Source: Paralithodes platypus (taxonomy: Eukaryota; Arthropoda; Malacostraca; Decapoda; Lithodidae). Taken from it: 64,000 nucleotides of DNA. A program made the translations under genes and the position numbers. Within the stretch, counting starts at the first letter, position 1, and each line of letters starts with the position of its first letter. The stretch covers positions 47,095,697 through 47,159,696 of the forward strand of contig CM064551.1 of NCBI GenBank assembly GCA_032716605.1, written 5' to 3'. The notes under the pieces are model-generated. The model was not told the DNA's origin, searched no databases, and saw only the letters and a list, made by a program, of their open reading frames with translations. Below, in pieces: positions 31,603 through 42,032 of this stretch.

Positions 31603-32560
31603 CTAGACCCTTTGCCGTAAAGCTACACATGGCATTGATGGTTTGTCTAGTGCTACCGACAGGTACCGAGTCAAAAACGTATGATTTGAAGCCCATAGTT
31701 GAGTAGTAGCTATGTCTTCAACTGAAAAGTTTGTGAGAAAACGTAAAGATACTGACCATTTGCGTAAATCGTGGGCCCTACCCACTACGCCGGGATTACT
31801 CTCTTTAATGACTTCTACTAGCAGGGAAGCCAGTTTACGTTTCATTAATCTTTTACCTGTACTCGATACCCATAAAGCACCTTGTTGGTTAAGAGGTGCC
31901 ACCCTCATATATTTGGTTAAAGCTTGTACAGGACACAAATTATGGTGCACTTTACCCCGTTTCAACGCCGGCACCGTGAACTCTGAGAAAACATGTTCAC
32001 TGTGTTCATTCTTTGCGATGAACCCTGGGGAAGGCGCAATATGAATGCAATCATTGAGTCTACCAAACCTTATGCAATTAGGGGTGTTGCTCATCGCCAC
32101 CAGCTCAGACACCCTGTTACCAGTTGCCAAAGCCATTAGGAACACAGCCTTTTTTAATAAAAAATCAAAATCTGACGTATTCTGATAAAGACGGGAATGA
32201 AGCAATGATAACGCTTTGTCAAGAGACCATGAGCTGATAACGCTTTGTCAAGAGACCATGAGCTGACGGGGAGGTGGGCGGAGTTTGAAGCATGCTCTCA
32301 TGAAATCTGTTTCTTCTGCCTGTGGTATGGCTAGACCTGTAAGGTCAAAGAATGGCACCCTGATAGCTGTTAAGTGATTTTTTAGAGTCACTACAGATAG
32401 ACGTCTTTGTTCAAACAAATAGTTTAAATAATTAAAAACTAATGCAACCGAAGGTACTGTCTGTTCCGTTCTAACTATCCAAGAGGTAAAGGACTGCCAA
32501 TGAGATTGATATTGCCTCTTGGTAGATTGTGTACTGATTAATAAATTTATCTGTTACGTT
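31603..32560 (-). pseudogene. DIRS-B tyrosine recombinase, broken by a 29-bp duplication
   Basis: The C-terminal catalytic domain is intact (32205-31603): ALATGNRVSELVAMS (catalytic Arg), ALKRGKVHHNLCPVQALTKY, RAHDLRKWSVSLRFL (HxxR box) and WASNHTFLTRYLSVALDKP with the catalytic Tyr in TRYL. The N-terminal DNA-binding part lies upstream (32560-32265) in another frame, separated by an exact 29-bp tandem duplication and by a frame change near 32530. This copy keeps the Tyr in frame, unlike DIRS-A. Confidence 0.88.
32206..32263. repeat. 29-bp exact tandem duplication in DIRS-B recombinase
   Basis: Two adjacent copies of a 29-base unit starting tgataacgctttgtcaagag (32206 and 32235). 29 is not a multiple of three, so it shifts the frame. 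Confidence 0.95.
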
Positions 32561-32561
32561 T

Positions 32562-34481
32562 CTACCATACGGAGCCACTTGGCCTCCTGAATGTCCACAA
32601 TGCGAGGTCTTTAGGTTGCCAATCGTGTCTAAGTGGAAATACCCGACCGGGAGCGACACCGGGTTCGTGTACCACGTTATCAATTGCTGGTACCACAACT
32701 GCGCCGGCCACAGGGGCGCGATTAACGAGACAACGCCTCGATAATCCCGTAGTTTGTTGACTACGTGGCACATTAGAGAAGCGTCTGGTGGCGGAAACAG
32801 ATAAATGGAACTCCACTTGTTCCAATCCGTCACCAATGCGTCGGGCCCCCCTGCCGGTGTTAATGTCCGGCGTGTGAGGTACCGAGGGAGTTTGTGATTC
32901 TCCTCTGACGCAAACAGATCCACTTGTGGACGGTAAGGCTCTGCAATCATTTGGTCGAAAATGTTCTGCTTGAGTGCCCACTCTACTGTTGTGCTCTGTC
33001 TCCGAGACAGGGCGTCTGCCCAGACGTTTGCTACGGCTGGGAGATATGATGCATGAAGATGAATGTTCAGCTTGTCTGCTAGAACAAAAATCTTCTCTGA
33101 CACGTCTAGCAACTTCCGAGACCTCGTTGACCCTTGTTTCTGAATGCAGTGAACTGCATTGAGATTGTCCATCCTGAAGGCCACCGACTTTTCCCGTAAA
33201 GTAGAGCCGTGAACCTGAAGGAAATACAAGGGGACTAGTAACTCTTTTACATTTATGTGGGAGGTTTCTGAATGGGACCAAAGCCCTTGACCCTGATGCC
33301 CGAGGTTTGACTGAAAGCCCCAACCTATCGTCCCTGACGCATCCGTGTCCACCCATACCGTCGGCGGAGGAGACGTCCATGACATGACTGAGTGCAGCGT
33401 TTCCCTCTTCGCCCAGACCGCTAGTAAGCTGTGTATTAATGTTGGGATAGGCCATAATTTTCCCGCCGGTAATAGGGGGAAATATTTGTTGCCCTCCAAG
33501 ATTAAACGTTTGACTTTCAACCGGCCCAACTTCACAGTTAGTTGAACCCAGTTGAGAGAACCGACTAGAGATTCCCAGAATCTCTGTGTCGTAGTCAGAC
33601 TGTGGAGAAACATAAAAAAAATTGCGAAATCTGTTGCGATTGTCCACACTCTGACTCAGAGTGAGAGATGCTGTGTCCCAGACCAGTCCTATCCACTGAA
33701 TTACTCGTGTTGGAACAAGGTTCGACTTTACCAAGTTGACCTTGAATCCTATAGATTTGACATGGTTTAAAGTAATGTTGACATGAGTGTAGCATAAATC
33801 CTCTGTCTCCGCCACCACCAGCCAGTCGTCCAGATACCACATGATCCTGATCCCCTGCTCTAAAATGGGCATCAGGGCTTGCCGGACTAATTTTGTGAAT
33901 ATGCGTGGCGCTAGGTTTAATCCAAACGGCATCCTTTGAAAGACATAAGTCTGATGCATTATTCTTAAAGCCAGAAATTTCTGAAATCTTTTGTTTACCG
34001 GGACGTGCCAATAAGCATCTGTCAGGTCTAATGAACACATCCACCCTCCCGGCGGAAGCGTTAGCCTGATATGATTCACTGTCAGCATCCTGAATGACAC
34101 GTTGTGAATGTGGAGATTCAAATAAGACAGGTCTACGACCGGTCTCATCTGAATACTGTCCCTTTTTGGTACGAGAAATAGTTTGGATGTAAACACCGGG
34201 TAAGTCAGAGGGACTGGGACAATGACACTCTTGGTAATCATCTCCTGAACTAGTGACTCCACCTCTAAAGAAACATGATTGGCCTCTGCCGGCTGACGTA
34301 AGCGAGGTCGCCGGAGCCACTGCCAAGTGATGCCTTTGCGTACCACTGTCCTTGCCCATGTTCTTATTGGCCATGCTTGATAACACGCCCGGAATGACCC
34401 AGTTAGCAGACTGGGGTTCGCCGGCTGTACTACCCTCTGATCCAACACGCCTTTTACTGGCCCCGGGAGGGAGAGTGACAT
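32562..34481 (-). pseudogene. DIRS-B reverse transcriptase and RNase H, one frameshift
   Basis: The ATG at 34481 overlaps the gag stop (TAATG). RT: LFLVPKRDSIQMRPVVDLSY, CSLDLTDAYWHVPVNKRF (motif A), QRMPFGLNLAPRIFTKLV (motif B), IMWYLDDWLVVAE (YLDD). The frame is lost at about 33620 in an A/T run. RNase H then continues in the next frame (33649-32471): VWVDTDASGTIGWGFQ, HINVKELLVPLYFL, FRMDNLNAVHCIQ, LPAVANVWADALSRR, and the post-RNase H region PQVDLFASEENHKLP ... SIYLFPPPDASL ... APLWPAQLWYQQL. Past the shift, the RT frame continues in an overprinted frame without stops to 32562. Confidence 0.92.
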
Positions 34482-36682
34482 TAGTTTTTTGCTGGTGGTG
34501 GTGTAACCTTGGACGACTGGCCGGGTTTGGCTGGAGGTGGGCCCTGACCTGGTCGTAGGTGAAACCTGTGTCCTTTACCTGAGAATTTACCCTGTTTATA
34601 CCTGAACTGAGCCTGGCCCTGGGTGGAAGGGGACTTTGGCTGATGAAAAGGCTTAGACCCACTAGCTTGAGGTTTCGAAACTGGTTTAGGCTTAGGGAAA
34701 GTGAAAGGAGGCTTCTTAGTTTGAGAGGGACTCTGTTTGAATGTTTGTGCCATATTGAAAACAGTCTTCCAAACTGCTGATGAAATCAAGGAAGGAGTTA
34801 GAACTGAAGACAGAACTACTTGGCTTGCAATATGGTCAGGAAGTTTCTTCACCAAGAACACTCGCAGATCCTGCCTTGCTCGAACTGCCTCTAATAAGGC
34901 TGTCCGAATATCTCCCAATGATTGAATGGAATTTTGGAGAAGCAAGCGCCGGGAAAGCTCAATGGCTTTCCTGACTTCCGAAGCTTCGATCGCCTGAGAA
35001 GAGCGTAACATAGACTTCGTCACTTGTTGGGTAACAATGTATTGAGAAAATAGTCTAAAAGCCTTTCCTCTTAACCTAAACTCGCGGTCTAGATGAGCTG
35101 GGGAAGGCGTGCTGAAAGGATCTTTTAATTCGCACAAACTGATTTTGGGAGCAGCCAAGAAATCAAATAAAGCAGAGGGGACTCCTCCGGCACTAAAAAT
35201 CCTCAAGAGAACCAAGTATGGTTTTCTTGAGGATTTTGTTGTGAAAGTAGTGGCAAAATTTTGAGCCTCCGTTTCCCATTGCACCCAAGGTCCCGTACCC
35301 AACTGCCCCACCTTCAAGACTGGATTAGAGGCTGAGTCTGTAAGAGGAACCATGTCCAATTCCGGCGTCATAGCAGCAAGTGCCTTGACGTTGTTAAAGC
35401 CATCATTCTTAGTCCAATCTGAAAACAGCTTTGAAGCTGAGGCAGGGGGTAGTGCTGGTGTTGATGAATACACAAAAAAGTCATGGTTATAATAATTGGG
35501 AATGGCCTTAATATGAACATCCAAAACATTACCTTGACTATCCAACGCTCTTAGTTTTCTAGACTTATTGCCTTGGATTACCCACTCATGTGGTACAGGG
35601 AGCTCCCCCGAAATAGTAGCTTGTGCTGCCTCTGGCTTAGTTGGTAACAGTACCACCCATGACTCATCAGGCCCGTATAAAAGAGGCATTGATCCTTTTT
35701 TGACTGGTGCCTTATCTAAAGGGGGAGGAGTTATGTCTGAGATGACTCGCACATTGGAAGTAGTGAGAGCCGCTGTGCCTGGCACATTGGTAATTGGATC
35801 TGACACAAGAGGAAGGGTAGGTAATTTAGCTAAAGCAATGGACGTAGCCAGAGGTCGCACATCCGTCGACGTCGCGGGAGCTCCCGTTCCAACTGTAGGA
35901 GTTTCCGTCGTAGGGCCAAAAAACTTATGAAGTGCATTTAACAGTAAACCATCAATATCTTCTGTAGTTATATACCTAGCAGATGACGAACTCCTTTGAG
36001 ATTCGACATCACCCTGAGAGTCGTCTAAATGGCGACTTGACTCCTCAACTTCCATCTCTGAGACCAGAGAACGCTGCTCTTCATCCCTTGAATCTGGCCT
36101 ATCATGGTAAGATCCTGCCGAAGCCGGGACCTCCACATTCTGCCACGTTAAATCTGGTATAGAAGATGGCAAATCAGCGTCCTGGTGGATGTCAGCCACT
36201 ACCTGAGTCACAAAAGAATGTGCTCTCTCCTGCCAGGGCTGTGAGTATCTCCACACACCGTGGCTGTGGCTGGTACTCGCTTGCGAGCTTGGTATACTCT
36301 CCACTTGGGAACCCTCACCCGAGCACCCTAGTGGTTTATAGTTCCTATAAGTTTCATCCAACTCCGAGGCTGAAACTCGTGACCTGGTAGAAAAAGCATG
36401 AGTATCAGGTGTTGAAATGTCGACCGGGGCATCCCCCACCACACTCTCTGACTCCACCCCCGACCCGTCAGATTGGACGTTAGACTTGGCGGGAGTAGAG
36501 GCAGAAAGTGGGGTACGAGGATCCGGCGGAAGCCGTGAGTCCGTCCGTGCCGGAGGATCCTTTTTGGATGACCTATGACTCTTACTTGACTTCGGCTTAG
36601 TACTAGTATTGTCTTTAGTTTTCCTACTCTCTTCCTTTTTCCTCTTCTTTGAAGCTGAAGTAGAGTGCCCTGAAGCCTTCAC
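34481..36682 (-). CDS. DIRS-B Gag, main part
   Basis: A 733-codon frame. It begins with a Lys/Ser/Arg-rich stretch (TKPKSSKSHRSSKKDPPART) and an acidic middle. The conserved core has PLLYGPDESWVVLLPTKPEA, LRALDSQGNVLDVHIKAIPN and PALPPASASKLFSDWTK, then a helical capsid-like region (GKAFRLFSQYIVTQQVTKSM, LSRRLLLQNSIQSLGDIRTA) and a Pro/Gly/Lys/Gln-rich RNA-binding tail ending GQSSKVTPPPAKN. The stop codon overlaps the RT start (TAATG). The N-terminal Cys cluster is encoded just upstream in another frame (36770-37148). Presumed structural protein of cytoplasmic particles. Confidence 0.85.
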   Translation of the reverse strand: MKASGHSTSASKKRKKEESRKTKDNTSTKPKSSKSHRSSKKDPPARTDSRLPPDPRTPLSASTPAKSNVQSDGSGVESESVVGDAPVDISTPDTHAFSTRSRVSASELDETYRNYKPLGCSGEGSQVESIPSSQASTSHSHGVWRYSQPWQERAHSFVTQVVADIHQDADLPSSIPDLTWQNVEVPASAGSYHDRPDSRDEEQRSLVSEMEVEESSRHLDDSQGDVESQRSSSSARYITTEDIDGLLLNALHKFFGPTTETPTVGTGAPATSTDVRPLATSIALAKLPTLPLVSDPITNVPGTAALTTSNVRVISDITPPPLDKAPVKKGSMPLLYGPDESWVVLLPTKPEAAQATISGELPVPHEWVIQGNKSRKLRALDSQGNVLDVHIKAIPNYYNHDFFVYSSTPALPPASASKLFSDWTKNDGFNNVKALAAMTPELDMVPLTDSASNPVLKVGQLGTGPWVQWETEAQNFATTFTTKSSRKPYLVLLRIFSAGGVPSALFDFLAAPKISLCELKDPFSTPSPAHLDREFRLRGKAFRLFSQYIVTQQVTKSMLRSSQAIEASEVRKAIELSRRLLLQNSIQSLGDIRTALLEAVRARQDLRVFLVKKLPDHIASQVVLSSVLTPSLISSAVWKTVFNMAQTFKQSPSQTKKPPFTFPKPKPVSKPQASGSKPFHQPKSPSTQGQAQFRYKQGKFSGKGHRFHLRPGQGPPPAKPGQSSKVTPPPAKN

Positions 36683-36769
36683 CTGCTTCCTCAGGGGTGA
36701 CCTTGATTTGGCCCTCGTCTCTGTTGCGGGGGGTGATGGTGAGCGAGGCCTCTTGGATATGCCGGGGGG

Positions 36770-37148
36770 GGGGGGGTGTAGTCACCTGTCCCCGCCCAGT
36801 CTCTGAGGATTTTTGCGTACGCATCTTACACTTAGTAGGGGTATGTTTGATAATTAAAAGCTCCCACAGCTCAAGGTTATCACATTGCAGTGCTTTATGC
36901 GCTACATTGGTTGAATAAGCAGCTAGAAGTGGCTTCACTTCTTGTAAAGCAACCGCCGCAGTATTGTCTTTCTGTATTAATACTTTAACACTTAAAAGTT
37001 GACAAATCGTGCAATTTTTTGTCACCCATAGTCCCCTTGACCTATCTAGGCATTTAACACATTTAATGCAAAGATTGTGTGCAAAAATAGGAATACCCGA
37101 ACATAAAGGAGTTGAACATAATGCAATGAGGGGTTCTAGGGCAGACAT
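36770..37148 (-). pseudogene. DIRS-B Gag N-terminal Cys cluster
   Basis: MSALEPLIALCSTPLCSGIP starts at 37148 and contains C...C, CIKCVKCLDRS and NCTIC, i.e. six or more Cys arranged like a zinc-binding module. It is homologous to MATVAPVFALCTTPACAGIP of DIRS-A at 55522. The frame is separated from the main gag by an indel in the G run at 36764-36776 (plus-strand coordinates). Confidence 0.85.
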
Positions 37149-38734
37149 GACAGAGACTGGTGGAAATCCCCCCCCCACCCCGGGATCATTACCTGGTCTT
37201 CTGGCGCTACGCCGGTACTCCGCCCTGGAAAGATAAAATTTCCAGGAATTAATGCTCATAAGGTTACCCCAAAATGTTTCACAAACATCTGTTAAAAACC
37301 GCCGGTCAACGAAACGTAGCCCTCAACCACTACTTTTCGTTTTCCTTTAGTTTCATATAAAGCTTTCAGCAGATCTTTACCTGTCCAAAAGATTTAAGCA
37401 TATCTTTGATACTTCATAAAGATGTAGCATATCTTTATTAATGATAAAGTCTTTCAAGCATAACTTTATACTTGAAACACCAGCAAGATTCAGGCATCTC
37501 TTTATCCTATATAAAAAGTTTAAGCCTATCTTATTCTCTAATCCGACTTCTCACACAGGTAACCGTTGAACCCTTGAGAAGTCCTCATAGATCGCCGTCT
37601 TGAAGGCCTTGTTACCCTATTGTATCAAGCAATTATTTGGAAAACCATAGCGAATTGCAAATCCGTCAAATATAACCAACCGAAGGTACAACCGCCGGGT
37701 TTTTATATTAATGTTAAACCAATTGCACCTGCCCCAGACCTCTTTGGAAAGGCCGCCGGAAGGGGAAAGACCAACAAAAAACAGCATTGTTTCAGTGGCT
37801 TTGTAAAGCCGAGAAACCCATATCCAACAGGTGACAGCATGACCACCTAGATAAATGTGTGGAGCCCACCTCACCGGGAATAAAAAGGGAAACCTGATCA
37901 CAGGCTCAACCACAGAAAACGCAGTTCTGATGAGCCCTCAAGCTTCCAACCTCGCCGGGGTAACAACTTTTTTAAACAACTTGACTTAAAAAACGTTTTA
38001 CAAAACGGCTTTCTCGGCGCAGCGAGAAAGAAACCGCCGGAAAAGGCAACCCACACCAATCAGAACGCAGTTTGATAAACCCAAACAGAAATGCAGTCTG
38101 AAAGCTCCTGGATCAGCCAATCACAACCAATCCAGGACACACATGACACAGGAATACATTTGTATAAATAATAAACAATGAAAACACTTGCACATGTGAA
38201 AATATCTACGCGCGGCTGGCTAGGCCTGGTGAAGACGGAATAAACACTTAATGACGTCGAAAAAACAATCGAAAAGCACTTATCCTCACCAAAACTGGAA
38301 CAGCAGCCTCATCAACATCGTAGGAAAAAGCCCAGGGAAGGGCATCACTGACTCGGAACCCAGAAAGTTCTCCACCACGTGAAGAAAAATAACACCAGGA
38401 ACGTCAGTACAACACAAATAGGCTACTCTATCTGAAAGATAGCCAGAAGCCAGACATCGCGTAGTTAAAGCCTCCTAACAAACTAGGACTAAGATGGCTA
38501 ATCACGAAAAACGTTTTACAGCGTCCCCTACACAGACACGAGGGACCGCCCGAAATAGGCGCCCCAACAAAAACGCACCCAAAAAACACTTGTCCTGCGA
38601 GAAAACCACCCATGACACCCCAGCTAGCTAATCCTAACCTTACTCAATACATCCCAGAGTAACCATATGAGAAAAAACTCACTAGGGACGCAAAGAATGC
38701 GGAATACAGCGGAGCACATGGGGCACACGTCCAG
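37149..38734 (-). other. DIRS-B 5' leader with putative intron
   Basis: Non-coding leader between the left terminal repeat and gag. It carries a candidate donor GTGAGT (read on minus from 38682) and a pyrimidine-tract acceptor (tttatctttccag, AG at 37226-37225) just upstream of the gag ATG; DIRS-A has both signals at matching places. Between 37340 and 37540 lies an irregular tandem of agcatatctttat-type units. Confidence 0.6.
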
Positions 38735-39040
38735 GTGGGATGAGCGCAGAGCAAGGAAGATGGAATGATGCGCGTTTCAGCGTCTGGTCCAGAATCCACA
38801 AAAAGTACATCCACGGAAATGGAAAGCTTTATGTATAGTTATTCTTAATTAATTTTTATTTTTTACAAAGTTTTTTCGTAGTGAGAACCCAATCATAAAG
38901 ACGAATCCATGAGTGATTTAGCGTGTGCCTATGATGAAGGTTCCTCTGAGCTCTGCGGCGGAAACTGCGCTTATGGGCGTTTGAAGAGGTAGCCTTATGT
39001 AATAGGCATATCGTCAATGATGAAGGGGCCACTAATAAAT
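38735..39040 (-). repeat. DIRS-B left (5') inverted terminal repeat
   Basis: Inverted copy of 30430-30735. Outer end, read on minus: atttattagtggccccttca, then tcattgacgatatgcc. It probably holds the promoter, as in DIRS1 elements. Confidence 0.9.
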
Positions 39041-39170
39041 ATATGTATGTGTATGTATATGTGTGTATGTACTGTATATATCTCTCTCCCTAAACCCTAA
39101 ATCTCTCTCTGTCTGATTCCCACCCCAATTTTAATCCCTCATAATCCCCCTCGCTGTCATCTCGCTGTCA

Positions 39171-39242
<72 letters not shown>

Positions 39243-39701
39243 CCCCCCCCCCCCCCCCAGTACCGGGTATGTCTTAGTTAAACAGCAGATCTTTAAATTT
39301 TAATTGTATACACTGTTATGTTCTTATGTAAATATATAATACTGTACTAAAGAGAATGTTACTGTATTTAGATAGGCTATATGAAGGTGTCCTACCCTAA
39401 GCCAGGTGCAAGGGCTAACCTATTAACCACAGGCTTATCTGCCCTCTTAATCTACATAGATCTGAGCTGACCTACTTGGTGTATTTGTAATTACAGCTTA
39501 GGAATTGTGGTCCGTCACACCTGGTCTGAATACACAACTAACAACTGTATGTCTACTGTATGTAACACTAAATTATGTATTAGTTCCTATATTGTAACTA
39601 CTTTGAAAACACTAAACCCCCAACTGTATATAATTATATTTGTAAATACTATGTAAGAAGAATAACCACTGTCGGTGGAAATAAACTTTATTATTATTAT
39701 T
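39041..39701 (+). other. LINE L3 segment 7: 3' untranslated region and (TTA)n tail
   Basis: Non-coding continuation of L3 after DIRS-B, ending gtggaaataaactttattattattatt. A terminal short repeat of TTA is the usual 3' end of CR1/L2-type LINEs, which places the L3 end at about 39701. Includes the microsatellite at 39175-39259. Confidence 0.75.
39175..39259. repeat. (TC)n microsatellite followed by a C run
   Basis: TC/CTC repeats from 39175 to 39240, then 19 C residues (39241-39259). Confidence 0.95.
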
Positions 39702-40241
39702 GTCACGAATGTCCCCCTCCAGTCTTGGTACTCAGGCAATATCGTCAATGATGAAGAGGCCACTATTAAATTATAGGTTTGATTCCCGGAGGGAAGTAAT
39801 GAAAACCTAATATTTAGTAGGGCCCCGTAATCATTGACGATGCATGGCCCTCCCATCCATCCCCTTCTCATTCGTTGATCTCTATTAAGTCTTGATATAT
39901 CAGTGAAGGAAGTATGGCGACAAGGGAGCCTGCGCCTGGGTGCTGCGCACAAGAAATCCACGCATGGAAAGCCATAATATAACAGATATTGAGTTAAATT
40001 TTCTTTTTTATTTTGTACAAAGTTTTTTTTCTGTAGGGTACCCAATCATAAGGACGATTCCATAAGAGAATTAAGCGTGCACTTATGAGAGTACTCCCTG
40101 ACCCTTCCGTGCGGGAGATTCAAAACTGCTGCCGCAGGTGTTGAAGGGAGACTATTATATTAATAGGCAATATCGTCAATGATTACGGGGCCCTACTAAA
40201 TATTAGGTTTTCATTACTTCCCTCCGGGAATCAAACCTATA
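39702..40241 (+). mobile_element. DIRS-E: 3' end remnant (complementary region and right terminal repeat)
   Basis: Starts gtcacgaatgtccccctcca, as in the 3' untranslated region of DIRS-A, then the palindromic complementary region at 39742-39840 and a right terminal repeat to 40241 (aatcaaacctata). No gag, pol, recombinase or left terminal repeat is present. Either an internal deletion or recombination between termini has removed about 8 kb, or the rest was lost together with the L3/L6 junction. Confidence 0.88.
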
Positions 40242-42032
40242 CTCTGTCACCTGTCCTATCTCTTCAGTACGGCCATCCGATCCTCCCAGCCTGCGGCGCT
40301 TGTGGCACTTTGTCGCTGCCGACTGAGAGGCTCTCCGGCAGTACTTCTTTGATTTCCCATGGAATGACTTCTGCTTCCGTGGCCGAGGACCCTCGGAGAG
40401 TGCTGAACGCATTACCGAGGTAATCCTCTCGGGCATGGAAGTGTACATTCCATTTTCTTTCTCTCCGTCTAATGCAAACAAATCTTGGTTTACTCACGCT
40501 TGTTCTACTGCTGTCCACAACAAGGAGGAAGCATTCAAACGGTACCGACGCCTTAAAACTCAAGAATCTCATTCTTCCTATGTTTCTGCCCGGAATCAAG
40601 CCAAATCTGTTCTTCGACTTGCCAAGCACTCTTTCATCAATAATAAATGCACTGAACTATCCAACTCTAGCTCTTCCCAAGCTTTCTGGCATCTAGCCAA
40701 AAAGTTCTCTAACAACTTTTCTTCCTCGTCTTTCTCTCCCCTTTTCCACTCTGATGGCACTATCATCACTTCTTCCTCTGACAAAGCTGTACTCTTTTCT
40801 CAAACTTTTGCCAGAAACTCTACCTTGGATGATTCCGGTGCTATTCCTCCCTCTCCTCTCCTACTTATGCCTAATATCCTTTAAAACTTTTATTTTACTT
40901 TACTTTTTACCAGATTTACTTTCTACCCTCTCTGGGCTTAATACTAAGAAGGCGTACGGTCCGGACGGTGTTCCTCCTGTTGAACTTAAAAACTGTGCTT
41001 CCGTGCTGACCCCCTGCCTAGGCAAACTCTTTCGTCTCTGTCTCTCCTCTAACGTCTTTCCTTCTTGCTGGAAGTTTGCTTTCATTCAACCTGTCCAAGA
41101 AGGGTGACTGCTCTCAACCCTCCAACTATCGTCCAATTGCTCTCATCTCTTGCATCTCTAAAGTTTTTGAAACTATTCTTGCTTCCAAATTTCTTAAGCA
41201 TTTCTCTTCTCATAATCTGCTCTCAGATCGCCAGTATGGCTTCCTTAAGGGTCGCTCTACTGGTGATCTTCTTTATATCTTACTAACTCTTGGTCATCCA
41301 ACTTTCGGGACTTCGGTGAGACTTTTTCTGTTGCACTAGACATATCGAAAGCCTTCGATAGAGTCTGGCACAAATCTTTATTTTCCAAACTGCCCTCCTT
41401 CGGTTTCTGTCCCTCCATCTGTGCCTTTGTCTCTAATTTCCTTTCCGGCCGTTCCATAACTGCGGTTGTGGACGGCCATCGCTCATTTCCTCATCCTATC
41501 AACTCCGGTGTTCCTCAGAGTTCTGTCCTATCTCCTATTCTCTTTCTAATTTTCATAAATGATCTTCTCAACTGTACATCCAGTCCCATCCATTCATATG
41601 CAGACGACTCTTACCTTACACCACTCAATTAGTTTTCCAGAACGCCCCAGCCAGCAGTCCCTCAAAAGTAAACGTAATGAAGCCATAAAATACTTATCTT
41701 CTGATCTAGATACTATTTCCAATTGGGGTAGAGAAAACCTTGTTGCATTTAATGCTTCCAAAAATCAATTTATGCATCTTACTACCCGTCAGGAACCTCC
41801 AGAGGACTATCCCTTATTCTTCAACAATACAAAAATCAACCCTTCATCTTCTCTCAATGTTCTCGGTGTCTCTTTTTCTTCTGCTCTCTCTTGGAAAGAC
41901 CATATTACCATTCTCGCTAAGGCAGCCTCCCAGAAGCTGGGTGTGCTCAACCGCCTCAAGGGGTTCTTTACCCCTGCGCAGCTACTTGCTCTGTACAGGG
42001 GCACAGTGCATCCTTGTATTGAGTATTGTTCA
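40242..42032 (+). pseudogene. LINE L6 ORF2, truncated and frameshifted
   Basis: Begins inside the endonuclease-RT linker (EALRQYFFDFPWNDFCF, MEVYIPFSFSPSNANKSWFT, AFWHLAKKFSNNF). RT: KKAYGPDGVPPVELKNCASV, GDCSQPSNYRPIALISCIS (after a shift near 41095), VALDISKAFDRVWHKSLFSK (motif A), NSGVPQSSVLSPILFLIF (motif B with G to S change), HSYADDS (motif C), then NVLGVSFSSALSWKDHITI and GTVHPCIEYCSH. At least four frameshifts. 5' side cut by DIRS-E, 3' side by CR1 copy 2. Same lineage as LINE L2. Confidence 0.88.

Larger units (their letters stand above)
30395..39040 (-). mobile_element. DIRS-B: full-length DIRS1-like retrotransposon, minus strand
   Basis: An 8,646-bp element with its 5' end at 39040 (ATTTATTAGTGGCCCC read on minus) and 3' end at 30395 (…GTCAAACCTATA read on minus). 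It has inverted terminal repeats of about 310-345 bp, an internal complementary palindrome at 30807-30906, and gag (37148-34481), RT-RNase H (34481-32562) and tyrosine recombinase (about 32560-31603) in the same order as DIRS-A. It lies in the 3' untranslated part of LINE L3 with no target duplication; the flanks join as ...ctctatat/atatgtatg... Frameshifts in gag, RT and recombinase make it defective. Confidence 0.93.
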
